From Hyphococcus sp. (lineage in GTDB: Bacteria > Pseudomonadota > Alphaproteobacteria > Caulobacterales > Parvularculaceae), in contig BQJG01000005.1 in NCBI GenBank assembly GCA_021604585.1, positions 1 through 64,000 of the forward strand: a stretch of 64,000 nt of DNA. The letters are read 5' to 3'. Positions 17,792 through 26,164 of this stretch are shown piece after piece. Position numbers and translations under genes: made by a program. The notes beneath the pieces were generated by a model. It saw nothing but the letters and a program-made list of their open reading frames with translations, ran no database searches and had not been told where the DNA came from. Every line of letters starts with the position of its first letter. Position 1 is the stretch's first letter.

Positions 17792-18502
17792 ATGCGCCCC
17801 GATTTGCGTCACGTCGAGAACTGGGTTTTCGACCTAGACAACACTTTATACAGCGCTGAATGTCAGCTCTTCACCCAAATCGACGCAAAAATGACAGCGT
17901 TCATTCGCGACCGGCTCGCCATGGACCATGACGCCGCGCGCCATCTGCAAAAAGCCTATTACGTCGAGTATGGCACAACCATGAGCGGGCTCATGAATGA
18001 ACATGGCGTGTGTCCGGATGAATTTCTAGAATTCGTCCACGACATTGACGTCAGCGTTATCCATGAAAACAAACTGCTCGCCGCCGCGCTGACATCGCTT
18101 CCCGGACGAAAGTTCATTTTCACCAACGGTTCTGTGAAACATGCGGAAAACGTCGCCGGCGCGCTCGGCGTACTGGATCGATTCGACGAGATTTTCGACA
18201 TCAAGGCTGCCGGTTATGCGCCAAAACCCCGACGCGAACCTTATGAGAAATTTCTCGCTTCCCACAATATTGAGCCGAAATCGGCTGTGATGTTCGAAGA
18301 CATCATCCAAAATCTCGAGGCGCCGCATGAATTGGGCATGACCACCGTCCTGGTTCATTCTGATGCGGCGTGGCTTGACGACGAGCCGCACGACAAACGC
18401 CCAGCACGCGCCGGTGACGGCGCGCCGCATGTTCATTATGTGACTGACGACATCACTGCTTTTCTAAACGCTGCAAATGATTCACTTGCGGACGCCAGCT
18501 AA
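17792..18502 (+). CDS. HAD-family pyrimidine 5'-nucleotidase
   Basis: 236 residues. HAD motif I is VFDLDNTLY near residue 14, with the nucleophile and acid Asp pair; motif II is FIFTNGS; motif III lies in KPRREPYEKF; motif IV is VMFEDIIQN. The cap and the motif combination match the SDT1/phosphoglycolate-phosphatase-like subfamily annotated as pyrimidine 5'-nucleotidase, which removes phosphate from UMP or CMP. It precedes dapD by nine bases, an arrangement frequently seen in alphaproteobacteria, so the two are probably one operon. The exact substrate cannot be read from sequence. Confidence 0.87.
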   Translation: MRPDLRHVENWVFDLDNTLYSAECQLFTQIDAKMTAFIRDRLAMDHDAARHLQKAYYVEYGTTMSGLMNEHGVCPDEFLEFVHDIDVSVIHENKLLAAALTSLPGRKFIFTNGSVKHAENVAGALGVLDRFDEIFDIKAAGYAPKPRREPYEKFLASHNIEPKSAVMFEDIIQNLEAPHELGMTTVLVHSDAAWLDDEPHDKRPARAGDGAPHVHYVTDDITAFLNAANDSLADAS

Positions 18503-18511
18503 AGAGACACC

Positions 18512-19348
18512 ATGACAGATACGACCGCCATTGCTTCCATCATTGATCTGGCGTGGGAGAATCGGAACGAGATTTCGACAACCACTGCGGGCGAAATTCG
18601 CGACGCTGTCAGCGAAGCCATCGCGATGCTCGACACTGGCGCCGCCCGGGTTGCTGAGCCGCATAGAGCCGGCGCGCTAACCGAATGGCGCGTCAATCAG
18701 TGGCTAAAAAAAGCGGTGCTGTTATCGTTCCGCCTGAATGACAACCGCGTCATTGATGGCGCGAACGGGCCCTGGTGGGACAAAGTCGAAACAAAGTTTT
18801 CAGGGTGGACCGAAGCAGACTTTCGCGAGGGCGGGTTTCGCGTCGTGCCGCCGGCAACAGTACGCCGCGGCGCCTTCATTGCCTCCGGCGCTGTTTTAAT
18901 GCCGTCTTATGTCAATATCGGCGCCCATGTTGGGGAAGGGGCCATGATCGACACATGGGCCTCGGTTGGCTCTTGCGCACAGGTCGGCGCGCATTGTCAT
19001 ATTTCCGCCGGCACCGGCATTGGCGGCGTCCTGGAGCCGTTGCAGGCAAACCCGACGATCATTGAAGATAATTGCTTTATCGGTGCGCGCTCCGAAGTCG
19101 TTGAGGGCGTGATTGTGCGAGAGGGGTCAGTTCTCGCGATGGGCGTTTATATCACCGGGTCGACCAAAATCGTGCATCGCGACAGCGGCGAAATCACCTA
19201 TGGCGAAGTGCCGCCTTTCTCGGTTGTCGTGCCCGGAACCCTGCCCTCGGCGAAAGGCGGTCCAGCACTTTATTGCGCCGTCATCGTCAAACAGGTCGAT
19301 GAAAAGACCCGCGCAAAAACATCTGTAAACGATCTGTTGCGAAGTTAG
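18512..19348 (+). CDS. dapD: Tetrahydrodipicolinate N-succinyltransferase
   Basis: 278 residues, the usual length. DapD transfers succinyl from succinyl-CoA to tetrahydrodipicolinate in the meso-diaminopimelate/lysine pathway. A helical N-terminal domain is followed by a left-handed beta-helix, seen as hexapeptide repeats from about residue 120 (VNIGAHVGEGAMIDTWASVG, then IGGVLEPLQANPTIIEDNCF). The partner enzyme DapE is encoded 1.5 kb away. It ends overlapping the next, convergent gene by four bases. Confidence 0.97.
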   Translation: MTDTTAIASIIDLAWENRNEISTTTAGEIRDAVSEAIAMLDTGAARVAEPHRAGALTEWRVNQWLKKAVLLSFRLNDNRVIDGANGPWWDKVETKFSGWTEADFREGGFRVVPPATVRRGAFIASGAVLMPSYVNIGAHVGEGAMIDTWASVGSCAQVGAHCHISAGTGIGGVLEPLQANPTIIEDNCFIGARSEVVEGVIVREGSVLAMGVYITGSTKIVHRDSGEITYGEVPPFSVVVPGTLPSAKGGPALYCAVIVKQVDEKTRAKTSVNDLLRS

Positions 19349-20307
19349 CGCGCCAGCTTTGCCAGGCGCACATATTCGGCAGGCGTGCAAAACTGAATCT
19401 TCCGGCGCAACGTCAACTTGCAGAGGATGTCGAAGAAAGCTTCGATCCGGCTCGCCGCGCCGAAATTTCTGACCGCCACACATAAGCCTGGCTGGCCGGG
19501 CTCGGATATTGCGCAATCAATCGCCGCTTCGAGTTCCTTGGACGAATAATTGGCTTGCGGGCGCAAAACATCTCGCGCACGTCGGCGCCGGAACCCCGTC
19601 GCAAGCATCGTATTCGCCGAATTTAGCCACATGCCCGGCCAGTGATAATCGTTCCGCGGATGCGAGGACAGCGGCAGCGCCCACATCTCGCCAATTTCAT
19701 CTTCTCCGGCAAAAGGCTGGAAAGGCTTCAAAGGCGCCGCCACCAAGGACGGCCTTCGCCCCTTACTCGACGTTCCCGGATAATGCGCTTTGAGCTGTTG
19801 AGATCGCAGCCCGGTTTCCATGGAAACGTCGTAAAGCAAGCCCTTTCTGGCAAGATGGCGCATACATGATTTACTGATCCACATGTCGCCCATCCGCACC
19901 GCCTTGCATGGGCGTCCAAAAAAACTCAAAAACTGGTCAAAAGCATCGTCAACCGTTTCAGCAACGAGCTTTTCGTCGGCGTAATTAACACGCCAGCATC
20001 CGCGCTTGTCTCGCTCGGCAACGTGGATATGCAGTCCGATTTCGTCGCCCGCTTCGAAAGCGAGCTCCAATTCTCGCTGGTAACGCTGCGTGATTGCATC
20101 CGCGCCGCCGTATAGCTCGGCAATGTGCCGGTCCATCCTGACATACCAGCCAAACCGCGCAGTAAGCCCTGTTTTGTCTTGAAGTTTTTCGCGCATCTGC
20201 ATCATCGCGCGCAGCGCAACGCCTGCATTGTCGAAACTGGCGGCGCCAATCTCAGGCAATCGCTCGTCGGGCTCTAAATCCAGGGCGAAATGTACAGGCG
20301 TTATCAT
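19345..20307 (-). CDS. Polysaccharide-deacetylase-like hypothetical protein
   Basis: 320 residues, no signal peptide. I see the outline of a NodB/polysaccharide-deacetylase barrel: an acidic start motif FALDLEPDE near residue 8, a metal-type DEIGLHIHVAE near residue 88, and a later conserved-looking AVRMGDMWISKS. Those positions match the Asp-Asp and His-x-His metal ligands of the superfamily. No specific substrate can be named. It lies between dapD and a cupin gene and is separately transcribed; there is no obvious operon partner. It could alternatively be a related glycoside-hydrolase-type barrel. Confidence 0.65.
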   Translation of the reverse strand: MITPVHFALDLEPDERLPEIGAASFDNAGVALRAMMQMREKLQDKTGLTARFGWYVRMDRHIAELYGGADAITQRYQRELELAFEAGDEIGLHIHVAERDKRGCWRVNYADEKLVAETVDDAFDQFLSFFGRPCKAVRMGDMWISKSCMRHLARKGLLYDVSMETGLRSQQLKAHYPGTSSKGRRPSLVAAPLKPFQPFAGEDEIGEMWALPLSSHPRNDYHWPGMWLNSANTMLATGFRRRRARDVLRPQANYSSKELEAAIDCAISEPGQPGLCVAVRNFGAASRIEAFFDILCKLTLRRKIQFCTPAEYVRLAKLAR

Positions 20308-20363
20308 CCGTGTGCGCTAGGTTGCATCTGGGTCACTCAGATTAGCGGCAAAGAGTGAATGAC

Positions 20364-20828
20364 CTAATACCGTTCGCCATTCTTTCGATACGCCCTCCAG
20401 CCGCTTTTTTCTTTGACCATTTTCAAATCAACCGCTGGGTCAGTGTAACTGGAGACTTCGTCCGCTGAGCGCGTGCCGACCTCCAGAAATACCGCATCAG
20501 CGAGAGATCGGTTGACAATCATGTGTCCGTTTTCAACGCCCGCTTTAAAGGTTGCTGCATCGCCGGCGCGCAAGATTGTCTCGCCATCGTCTTCGACCAG
20601 CACGGCCTCGCCTTCCAACATATAGACCAGCTCGTCTTCTTTGGCGTGCCAATGCTTGTGCGCTGACGCGGCGCCCGGCGCGAGGCGGGTCAGATTGACG
20701 CCAAACTGGTCGAGGCCGCCAAGATCGCCCAGCGCGACTTTCGACCGGCCTTTGCAATGATCGGCGAGCGCACCGGGATAGGAGCAAGCGGTTCGGACGG
20801 ACGCGCTGGAAATTTCAATCTTTGGCAT
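20364..20828 (-). CDS. Cupin-domain protein
   Basis: 154 residues forming a single small cupin barrel. The metal-binding cupin motifs are visible as HKHWHAKEDELVYMLEG (motif 1, with two His and a Glu) and a shorter second motif around GDAATFKAGVENGHMIVN with a His. The family binds one divalent metal and includes isomerases, dioxygenases and sugar-binding regulators, so no specific reaction can be assigned. It reads divergently from dapE, 40 bases away. Confidence 0.85.
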   Translation of the reverse strand: MPKIEISSASVRTACSYPGALADHCKGRSKVALGDLGGLDQFGVNLTRLAPGAASAHKHWHAKEDELVYMLEGEAVLVEDDGETILRAGDAATFKAGVENGHMIVNRSLADAVFLEVGTRSADEVSSYTDPAVDLKMVKEKSGWRAYRKNGERY

Positions 20829-20868
20829 TGTTGACCTGCTTGTTTCGGTTTCCCGGCTAGTTTACCTC

Positions 20869-22041
20869 ATGGCCATGAGTAAAATCGACTCACAAGAACA
20901 TGATGCAGTTGAGCTGGCGCGCGCGCTCATACGGTGCCCGTCTGTGACGCCGGCTGATGAAGGCGCGCTTGACATTCTTCAATCTGCGCTCTCGTCTATG
21001 GGTTTTATCTGCACGCGGCTTCCGTTCGAAGACATTGATAATCTTTACGCCGAGATCGGCGAAGGTTCGCCCCATTTGTGTTTCGCCGGACATACGGATG
21101 TCGTGCCGCCGGGCGCAGCCGATGAATGGACATCACCACCTTTTGGCGCCGAACTGATCGATGGCAGTCTGTGGGGGCGCGGCGCCGCCGATATGAAGGG
21201 CGCCATTGCCGCCTTTACCGCCGCAGCGGCGCGCGCCTTAAAGGCAGGAGCGAATAAAGGCAAACTTTCGTTCCTCATCACTGGCGATGAAGAAGCAAAA
21301 GGCGTGAATGGCACTGTGCGCGTGCTGCAGTGGATGCGCGATCAAAACATCAATATTGATCATTGTCTGGTGGGCGAACCTTCAAATCCTGACGCTATAG
21401 GCGACATGATTAAAGTCGGACGGCGCGGATCGATCAATTGCTGGCTGACGGTAACCGGCAAGCAGGGCCATGTCGCCTATCCGCATCGCGCGCAAAACCC
21501 AATTCCGTCATTGATGCGCCAGCTATTGATGTTAAGCGAAACGCCGCTCGACGAAGGTTATGAACGATTCCAGCCCTCAAGCCTTCAAGTGACGGATATT
21601 CACATCGGCAATCCCGCCCACAACGTGATCCCGGGAAAAGCTTCGGCGCGTTTTAATATTCGCTTTAATCCAAACTGGACCGGCGCTTCGGTTCAAAATT
21701 GGTTGCGTGAAAAGCTCGACTCCGTCGCCAAGGGAATCGATGCGAGCTATGTGCTCGATTGCGTTGTTTCAGGTGAAGCGTTTTTGACAACTGACGAGGC
21801 TTTTTTGACACTGCTCTCAGATTGCATCGAAACAAAAACCGGACGGCGGCCGGAACTGTCGACCTCAGGCGGCACCTCAGACGCGCGCTTTATAAAGGAC
21901 TATGCGCCAGTGGCGGAATTCGGACTGGTTGGCGCGACCATGCATCAAATAGATGAGCATGTATCGGTAGCTGACATCGCGATGCTTACGGACATTTACG
22001 AAGCGATCATTGGTGAATATTTTGCGCGTTTCGGCGACTGA
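20869..22041 (+). CDS. dapE: Succinyl-diaminopimelate desuccinylase
   Basis: 390 residues. DapE removes succinate from N-succinyl-LL-diaminopimelate using two zinc ions. M20 motifs are present: LCFAGHTDVVPPG (zinc His and Asp), GRGAADMKGAIAAF (bridging Asp), LITGDEEAKGVNG (catalytic Glu-Glu) and ELSTSGGTSDARFIKDYAP. The lid domain spans roughly residues 180-295. Two ATG codons, 20869 and 20875, are both usable. Together with dapD in this window it shows that the organism uses the succinylase branch. Confidence 0.96.
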   Translation: MAMSKIDSQEHDAVELARALIRCPSVTPADEGALDILQSALSSMGFICTRLPFEDIDNLYAEIGEGSPHLCFAGHTDVVPPGAADEWTSPPFGAELIDGSLWGRGAADMKGAIAAFTAAAARALKAGANKGKLSFLITGDEEAKGVNGTVRVLQWMRDQNINIDHCLVGEPSNPDAIGDMIKVGRRGSINCWLTVTGKQGHVAYPHRAQNPIPSLMRQLLMLSETPLDEGYERFQPSSLQVTDIHIGNPAHNVIPGKASARFNIRFNPNWTGASVQNWLREKLDSVAKGIDASYVLDCVVSGEAFLTTDEAFLTLLSDCIETKTGRRPELSTSGGTSDARFIKDYAPVAEFGLVGATMHQIDEHVSVADIAMLTDIYEAIIGEYFARFGD

Positions 22042-22044
22042 TCG

Positions 22045-22782
22045 TTAGTAGTCGGCGCGCAAGAAATACAGCCCTTCGCCCGGCGCAACCGGGCCACAAG
22101 CCGCGCGATCTTTTGTTTCTAATGCAGTCTTCAAATCGCGTGCGCGCCATTTTCCTTTGCCGACTTCGACCAGCGAACCCGCAAAAGACCGCACCTGATT
22201 GTGTAGAAAAGAGCGCGCAGCGCAGCGGACATAAATGTCCTCGCCCAAACGCGACACCGAAATTTCATCCAACGTCTTTACGGGTGATGCCGACTGACAT
22301 TTGATCGAGCGAAATGTCGTAAAATCGTGCTTGCCGACCAAAACTTGCGCAGCTGCGTCCATGGCTTCTGCATCAAGTCGAGGCGCCACGCGCCAGGCGC
22401 GCCCGAGATCCAGCGCCAAGGGCGTGCGGCGGTTTATGATGCGATATTCGTAAGCCCGGCCTTTGCAAGAAAACCGGGCGTGAAAATCATCGGGTGCGTT
22501 TTCCACGTTCAATATTGCAACCCGCGCCGGCCGTAAGTGCTGATTGACCGCATCCCGAATGACGTTGGGCGGCCAGTCTTTTTGCAACTCGACATGAGCC
22601 GTCATCGCCAAAGCATGCACGCCGGAATCAGTGCGGCCAGCTGAATGAACCGTCACTTCCTCGCCGCAAAACAACTGCACCGCACGCTCGATCACTTCTT
22701 GAATGGAGAGCCCATTGTCCTGCCGCTGCCAGCCGACAAAATCCGCGCCATCATATTCAATGGTCATTTTGTAGCGAGGCAT
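22045..22782 (-). CDS. truA: tRNA pseudouridine(38-40) synthase
   Basis: About 245 residues. TruA isomerises uridines 38-40 in the anticodon arm. The catalytic Asp is in AGRTDSGVHAL near residue 50, and FHARFSCKGRAYEYRI and RSFLHNQVRSFAG are standard TruA segments. ATG 22782 (MPRYKMTIEYDG) is preferred over a TTG at 22788 because it begins at the usual first residues; with it the gene starts two bases past the fmt stop. It is the last gene of the def-fmt-truA operon. Confidence 0.96.
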   Translation of the reverse strand: MPRYKMTIEYDGADFVGWQRQDNGLSIQEVIERAVQLFCGEEVTVHSAGRTDSGVHALAMTAHVELQKDWPPNVIRDAVNQHLRPARVAILNVENAPDDFHARFSCKGRAYEYRIINRRTPLALDLGRAWRVAPRLDAEAMDAAAQVLVGKHDFTTFRSIKCQSASPVKTLDEISVSRLGEDIYVRCAARSFLHNQVRSFAGSLVEVGKGKWRARDLKTALETKDRAACGPVAPGEGLYFLRADY

Positions 22783-22784
22783 CG

Positions 22785-23702
22785 TCAAAGCACGCTGTTT
22801 TTGGCAAGGGTGAATCCGCGCAGGAATTCATCCGCCTGCTGGACGCGCTTTCCCGCACGCTGCAGCGTCAGCAACTCAACCGCGTCCTCACCGCAAGCAA
22901 TCACAAGCCTGCCACCCGTATCAAGAACTTCACCGGGTTTTCCTGAGCCTGCGGCGACGCGTGACAACAGGGCTTTTACCCGCTCACCCCCGCTTTCAAA
23001 CCAGGCTCCGGGAAAAGGCGAGAGCCCGCGTATGTGACGGTCGATCTCCACCGCGGAGCACGACCAGTCAATGCGCGCCTCTTCAGATGAAATTTTGTGC
23101 GCGTAGGTGACGCCTTCTTCATTCTGACGCGTTGCAGACAAACCGCCCCGCGACAACGCCGCCAGCGCACGCGGACAGAGTTGAGCGGCCACCACCGCCA
23201 GCTTGTCATGCAGAGTTCCAGCCGTATCATTCCCGTTAACTGTGACCGTTTCCGAAAGAAGGACCGGGCCGGTATCGAGACCGGCCTCCATCCGCATCAC
23301 TTGCACGCCAGTCACCTTATCGCCCGCCATGATCGCCCGCTGGATCGGCGCTGCGCCGCGCCAGCGCGGCAGGAGCGAAGCATGGAGATTGAGGCAGCCG
23401 TTGCGCGGCGCATCGAGCACGGGTTGCGGCAGAATTACGCCGTAGGCGACAACGATGGCGACATCGAGACCAAGCGCCACAAACGCGTCGCACTCCGCAT
23501 CCAGCTTGAAATTCTTTGGCGTGCGAACATCAAGCCCTTGCGTCTGGGCGAAGCGATGAACAGGCGACGGCGTCAATTTCTGTCCACGCCCTGATGGTTG
23601 TGGGACGCGCGTATAGACGGCGGCGATTTCGTGGCCTGCTGCGATGAGTTCAGCGAGGACGCCAACAGAAAACTCTGGCGTTCCCATAAAGGCGAGACGC
23701 AT
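22785..23702 (-). CDS. fmt: Methionyl-tRNA formyltransferase
   Basis: 305 residues. Fmt formylates initiator Met-tRNA using 10-formyl-tetrahydrofolate. The N-terminus MRLAFMGTPEFSVGVL, the catalytic region NLHASLLPRWRGAAPIQRAI and the C-terminal OB-like domain are all present. It is followed closely by truA and preceded by def 27 bases upstream; formylation and deformylation of initiator methionine are thus encoded together. Confidence 0.97.
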   Translation of the reverse strand: MRLAFMGTPEFSVGVLAELIAAGHEIAAVYTRVPQPSGRGQKLTPSPVHRFAQTQGLDVRTPKNFKLDAECDAFVALGLDVAIVVAYGVILPQPVLDAPRNGCLNLHASLLPRWRGAAPIQRAIMAGDKVTGVQVMRMEAGLDTGPVLLSETVTVNGNDTAGTLHDKLAVVAAQLCPRALAALSRGGLSATRQNEEGVTYAHKISSEEARIDWSCSAVEIDRHIRGLSPFPGAWFESGGERVKALLSRVAAGSGKPGEVLDTGGRLVIACGEDAVELLTLQRAGKRVQQADEFLRGFTLAKNSVL

Positions 23703-23729
23703 GACTGGCTCCGTTACGACAGCCGCCCC

Positions 23730-24248
23730 CTAGGAAGCGGCGGCGAGGCGCTGTTCTTTCTTGAGTTTTCTCAACACCCGTTCGCGCTTCAGGCGCGAGA
23801 GATGATCGATGAATAGAACACCTTCAAGATGATCCATTTCGTGTTGAATGCAGGTGGCGAACAATCCTTCAGCGTCGATCAGCTGCTCATTCCCGTCATA
23901 GTCGAGAAATTTAACGCGGCAGCGCGCCGGCCGCTCAACCTCGTCAAAAAATTCCGGCACAGATAGACACCCCTCTTCATAGAGATTGGTCTCATCCGCC
24001 GGCTCCAGAATTTCCGGATTGACAAAAAACTGCGGCGCGGGCTCGTCGTCTTCGCCCGCCAGATCCATCACGATGACCCGCAGCGGAACCCCGATCTGGA
24101 TGGCGGCGAGGCCTATCCCGGGGGCGTCATACATCGTCTCGAGCATGTCATCCATAAGGGCGCGCAGCGCGTTGTCGACCTTCGCGACAGGCTTTGAAAC
24201 CTCGCGGAGGCGCGGATCGGGCGCGGTCAGAATTTCTCTAATGCTCAT
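23730..24248 (-). CDS. def: Peptide deformylase
   Basis: 172 residues. Removes the N-formyl group from nascent proteins using a metal held by one Cys and two His. The three motifs are GIGLAAIQIG (I), EEGCLSVPE (II, with the Cys ligand) and CIQHEMDHLEGVLFID (III, HExxH). In motif I, the residue before the glutamine is Ile where many homologues have Pro, a permitted position. Divergent from the RmuC-like gene. Confidence 0.97.
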   Translation of the reverse strand: MSIREILTAPDPRLREVSKPVAKVDNALRALMDDMLETMYDAPGIGLAAIQIGVPLRVIVMDLAGEDDEPAPQFFVNPEILEPADETNLYEEGCLSVPEFFDEVERPARCRVKFLDYDGNEQLIDAEGLFATCIQHEMDHLEGVLFIDHLSRLKRERVLRKLKKEQRLAAAS

Positions 24249-24409
24249 GGGTTTTCACCTAGGTCCGCGCCAACCCGCCGTCAAGGGACCGCCCATTGGC
24301 GCTTCACAACTGGCGCGCGAAACATGGTTAATGCTAAACCCTCGCTTTTTATGGGGTTTTCGCTTATCTTTCCGGCCAATTGTTGTGTTTCGTGTTGGGG
24401 TTTTTGACG

Positions 24410-26155
24410 ATGCAAACGTTCGCGCCATTGGTCCAAACAGAGGCCGAAGGTCAAAATGGCGTGGGTGAGACCACGCAGACGGAAGTCGCCTTACCGGAAC
24501 CGCTGGTCAATGGCACAGCGCCAGCCTTGTGGGCAGGCGCGGCCGCCTTTTTTCTCATCTTCTTTGTCGGGATGATGCTGATCATCAGAGGCCGCGTGAC
24601 TCACGCCAAACCCCGCACCAATCAAACTGGCGAAACACGAACCTATTTTGAGCCCGCCGGAGAAGATGCGGAAATTGACTTCGATGATGATGCGCCGCCC
24701 TTAAAGCCAGAAAAGCAAGCGGCTCACTGGCGCGACGATGAAGTTAACGAAACCGAAGTTGTCATCGAGCATGACAATGAAGAGCAGAGTGAAGCATTCG
24801 TTCCGACGCCTCCCATGCGCCCGGAAAAAAAGAAATCTGCTTTTGCCGGCCTTTTTTCAAAAAGCCCCGAGCCGGAACCGGCGCCGGAAGATGATCTTGT
24901 TGAGGATCTATCTTACACCGCCGAAGATGACACAGGTTTTTTTGTCGAGGAGCCAATAGTCGAGCAGGCGCACAAGCTCCGCGAACCGCCGCATTGGAAA
25001 AGCATCACAGAATCCCTCCCGCACCACACAGAAGCACAGGCCGCTGAGCAAGCGCGCATCGCCCATGCAGAAGAAGCAGCGCAGGCTGCGTTGCAGCGTG
25101 CAGAAGAGGCGGAAGCGCTGGCGCGCGACCTCAAGCGCGCCAATGAAGAAGCCCAGAACGTGATGACGCTGGGCTTGCGCAAGCAGGAAGCCGCCCTTAG
25201 CGAGCGCACAGACGCGCTTATCGCTGTTGAAAAACGACTCGCAGCCCTGTCAGACGAATTTCACAACCGCGCTCAGGCGGCTAGCGTTGGCCTGGCGTCT
25301 GCAAGTGCGGCGGCGTTACACGACAGCCCGTCGGGCGTGTCGGAAGATCATTTCGCAGAGTTCGCCAACCTTATGGGCGAGCAATTCGACGCCCTGCGCA
25401 ACACCGTCAACGGCGCGATTGAACGCTTATCGAAAAGACTGGACCATTTGCCAGCAGCGCCCGCGGGCGCCGGAACCTCAACCGCCGCTCGCGTGCAACT
25501 TTCCGATTTGCTGGGCGACGCCCTTGCCGCGCAACGTTTTAAATTAGGGCATAGACTATCGACTGGCCGCACGGCGGACGCCATCATCACCATGCCCGGC
25601 CCGATCGCGCCACTCGCAATCGACGCCCGCTTTCCGGCGGAAATGTTTGACGCGTGGCAAATGTCGCGCAACGCGGGCACAGAAATGGAACTTCGCCGCG
25701 CCGTCTTACGCAACATCGCAGATGCTGGCGAAAAGCTGATCGCGCCGGAAGAAACCGCCGACTGTGCGCTGATGTTTATTCCGTCTGAGCATATTCTGTC
25801 GGAACTGCATGCAAGCTTTTCCGATCTCATCCAGGAAAGCTATCGCGCGCGCGTGTGGATGGTTTCACCGACCTCGCTGATGGCCACCCTGCATACCATT
25901 AGCGCCGTGATGGCCGGCGCTGGAATTAGGGAAGCAAGCGCCGCCAGCGTGATCGACGAATTGCACGCATTGCGCACTCGCGTATCGGCTCTGGAGGGGG
26001 GGCGCCGCCCAAATGGCGCGCACCATGCAGCCGAAAGCCCGGAACAGGCGGCTTCAACCGCACCACATGGCGAGGCATCAACGCCGGAGCGGATCGGCGA
26101 AGCCGCCGCCGCACAGAAAACACAAGACGATAAGTCGCCTTTTCCTTTGCGCTGA
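24410..26155 (+). CDS. Membrane-anchored RmuC-domain paralogue with altered nuclease motif
   Basis: About 581 residues from ATG 24410; a TTG at 24380 would add ten. One transmembrane helix lies at about residues 38-60 (ALWAGAAAFFLIFFVGMMLI). Then comes a long acidic, low-complexity linker, an Ala/Glu-rich coiled coil (~210-300), and a C-terminal domain that aligns by eye with RmuC: D390 matches the PD Asp, LAIDARFP (D405, R407) matches VAVDSKV, and CALMFIPSEHILSELH followed by VWMVSPTSLMATLHT matches YVVMFVPGENYF and LIASPTILIAMLK. The catalytic Lys of the PD-(D/E)XK motif is Arg407 here, so nuclease activity may be lost. It converges on a normal rmuC nine bases away. Confidence 0.68.
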   Translation: MQTFAPLVQTEAEGQNGVGETTQTEVALPEPLVNGTAPALWAGAAAFFLIFFVGMMLIIRGRVTHAKPRTNQTGETRTYFEPAGEDAEIDFDDDAPPLKPEKQAAHWRDDEVNETEVVIEHDNEEQSEAFVPTPPMRPEKKKSAFAGLFSKSPEPEPAPEDDLVEDLSYTAEDDTGFFVEEPIVEQAHKLREPPHWKSITESLPHHTEAQAAEQARIAHAEEAAQAALQRAEEAEALARDLKRANEEAQNVMTLGLRKQEAALSERTDALIAVEKRLAALSDEFHNRAQAASVGLASASAAALHDSPSGVSEDHFAEFANLMGEQFDALRNTVNGAIERLSKRLDHLPAAPAGAGTSTAARVQLSDLLGDALAAQRFKLGHRLSTGRTADAIITMPGPIAPLAIDARFPAEMFDAWQMSRNAGTEMELRRAVLRNIADAGEKLIAPEETADCALMFIPSEHILSELHASFSDLIQESYRARVWMVSPTSLMATLHTISAVMAGAGIREASAASVIDELHALRTRVSALEGGRRPNGAHHAAESPEQAASTAPHGEASTPERIGEAAAAQKTQDDKSPFPLR

Positions 26156-26164
26156 GGTCACCCG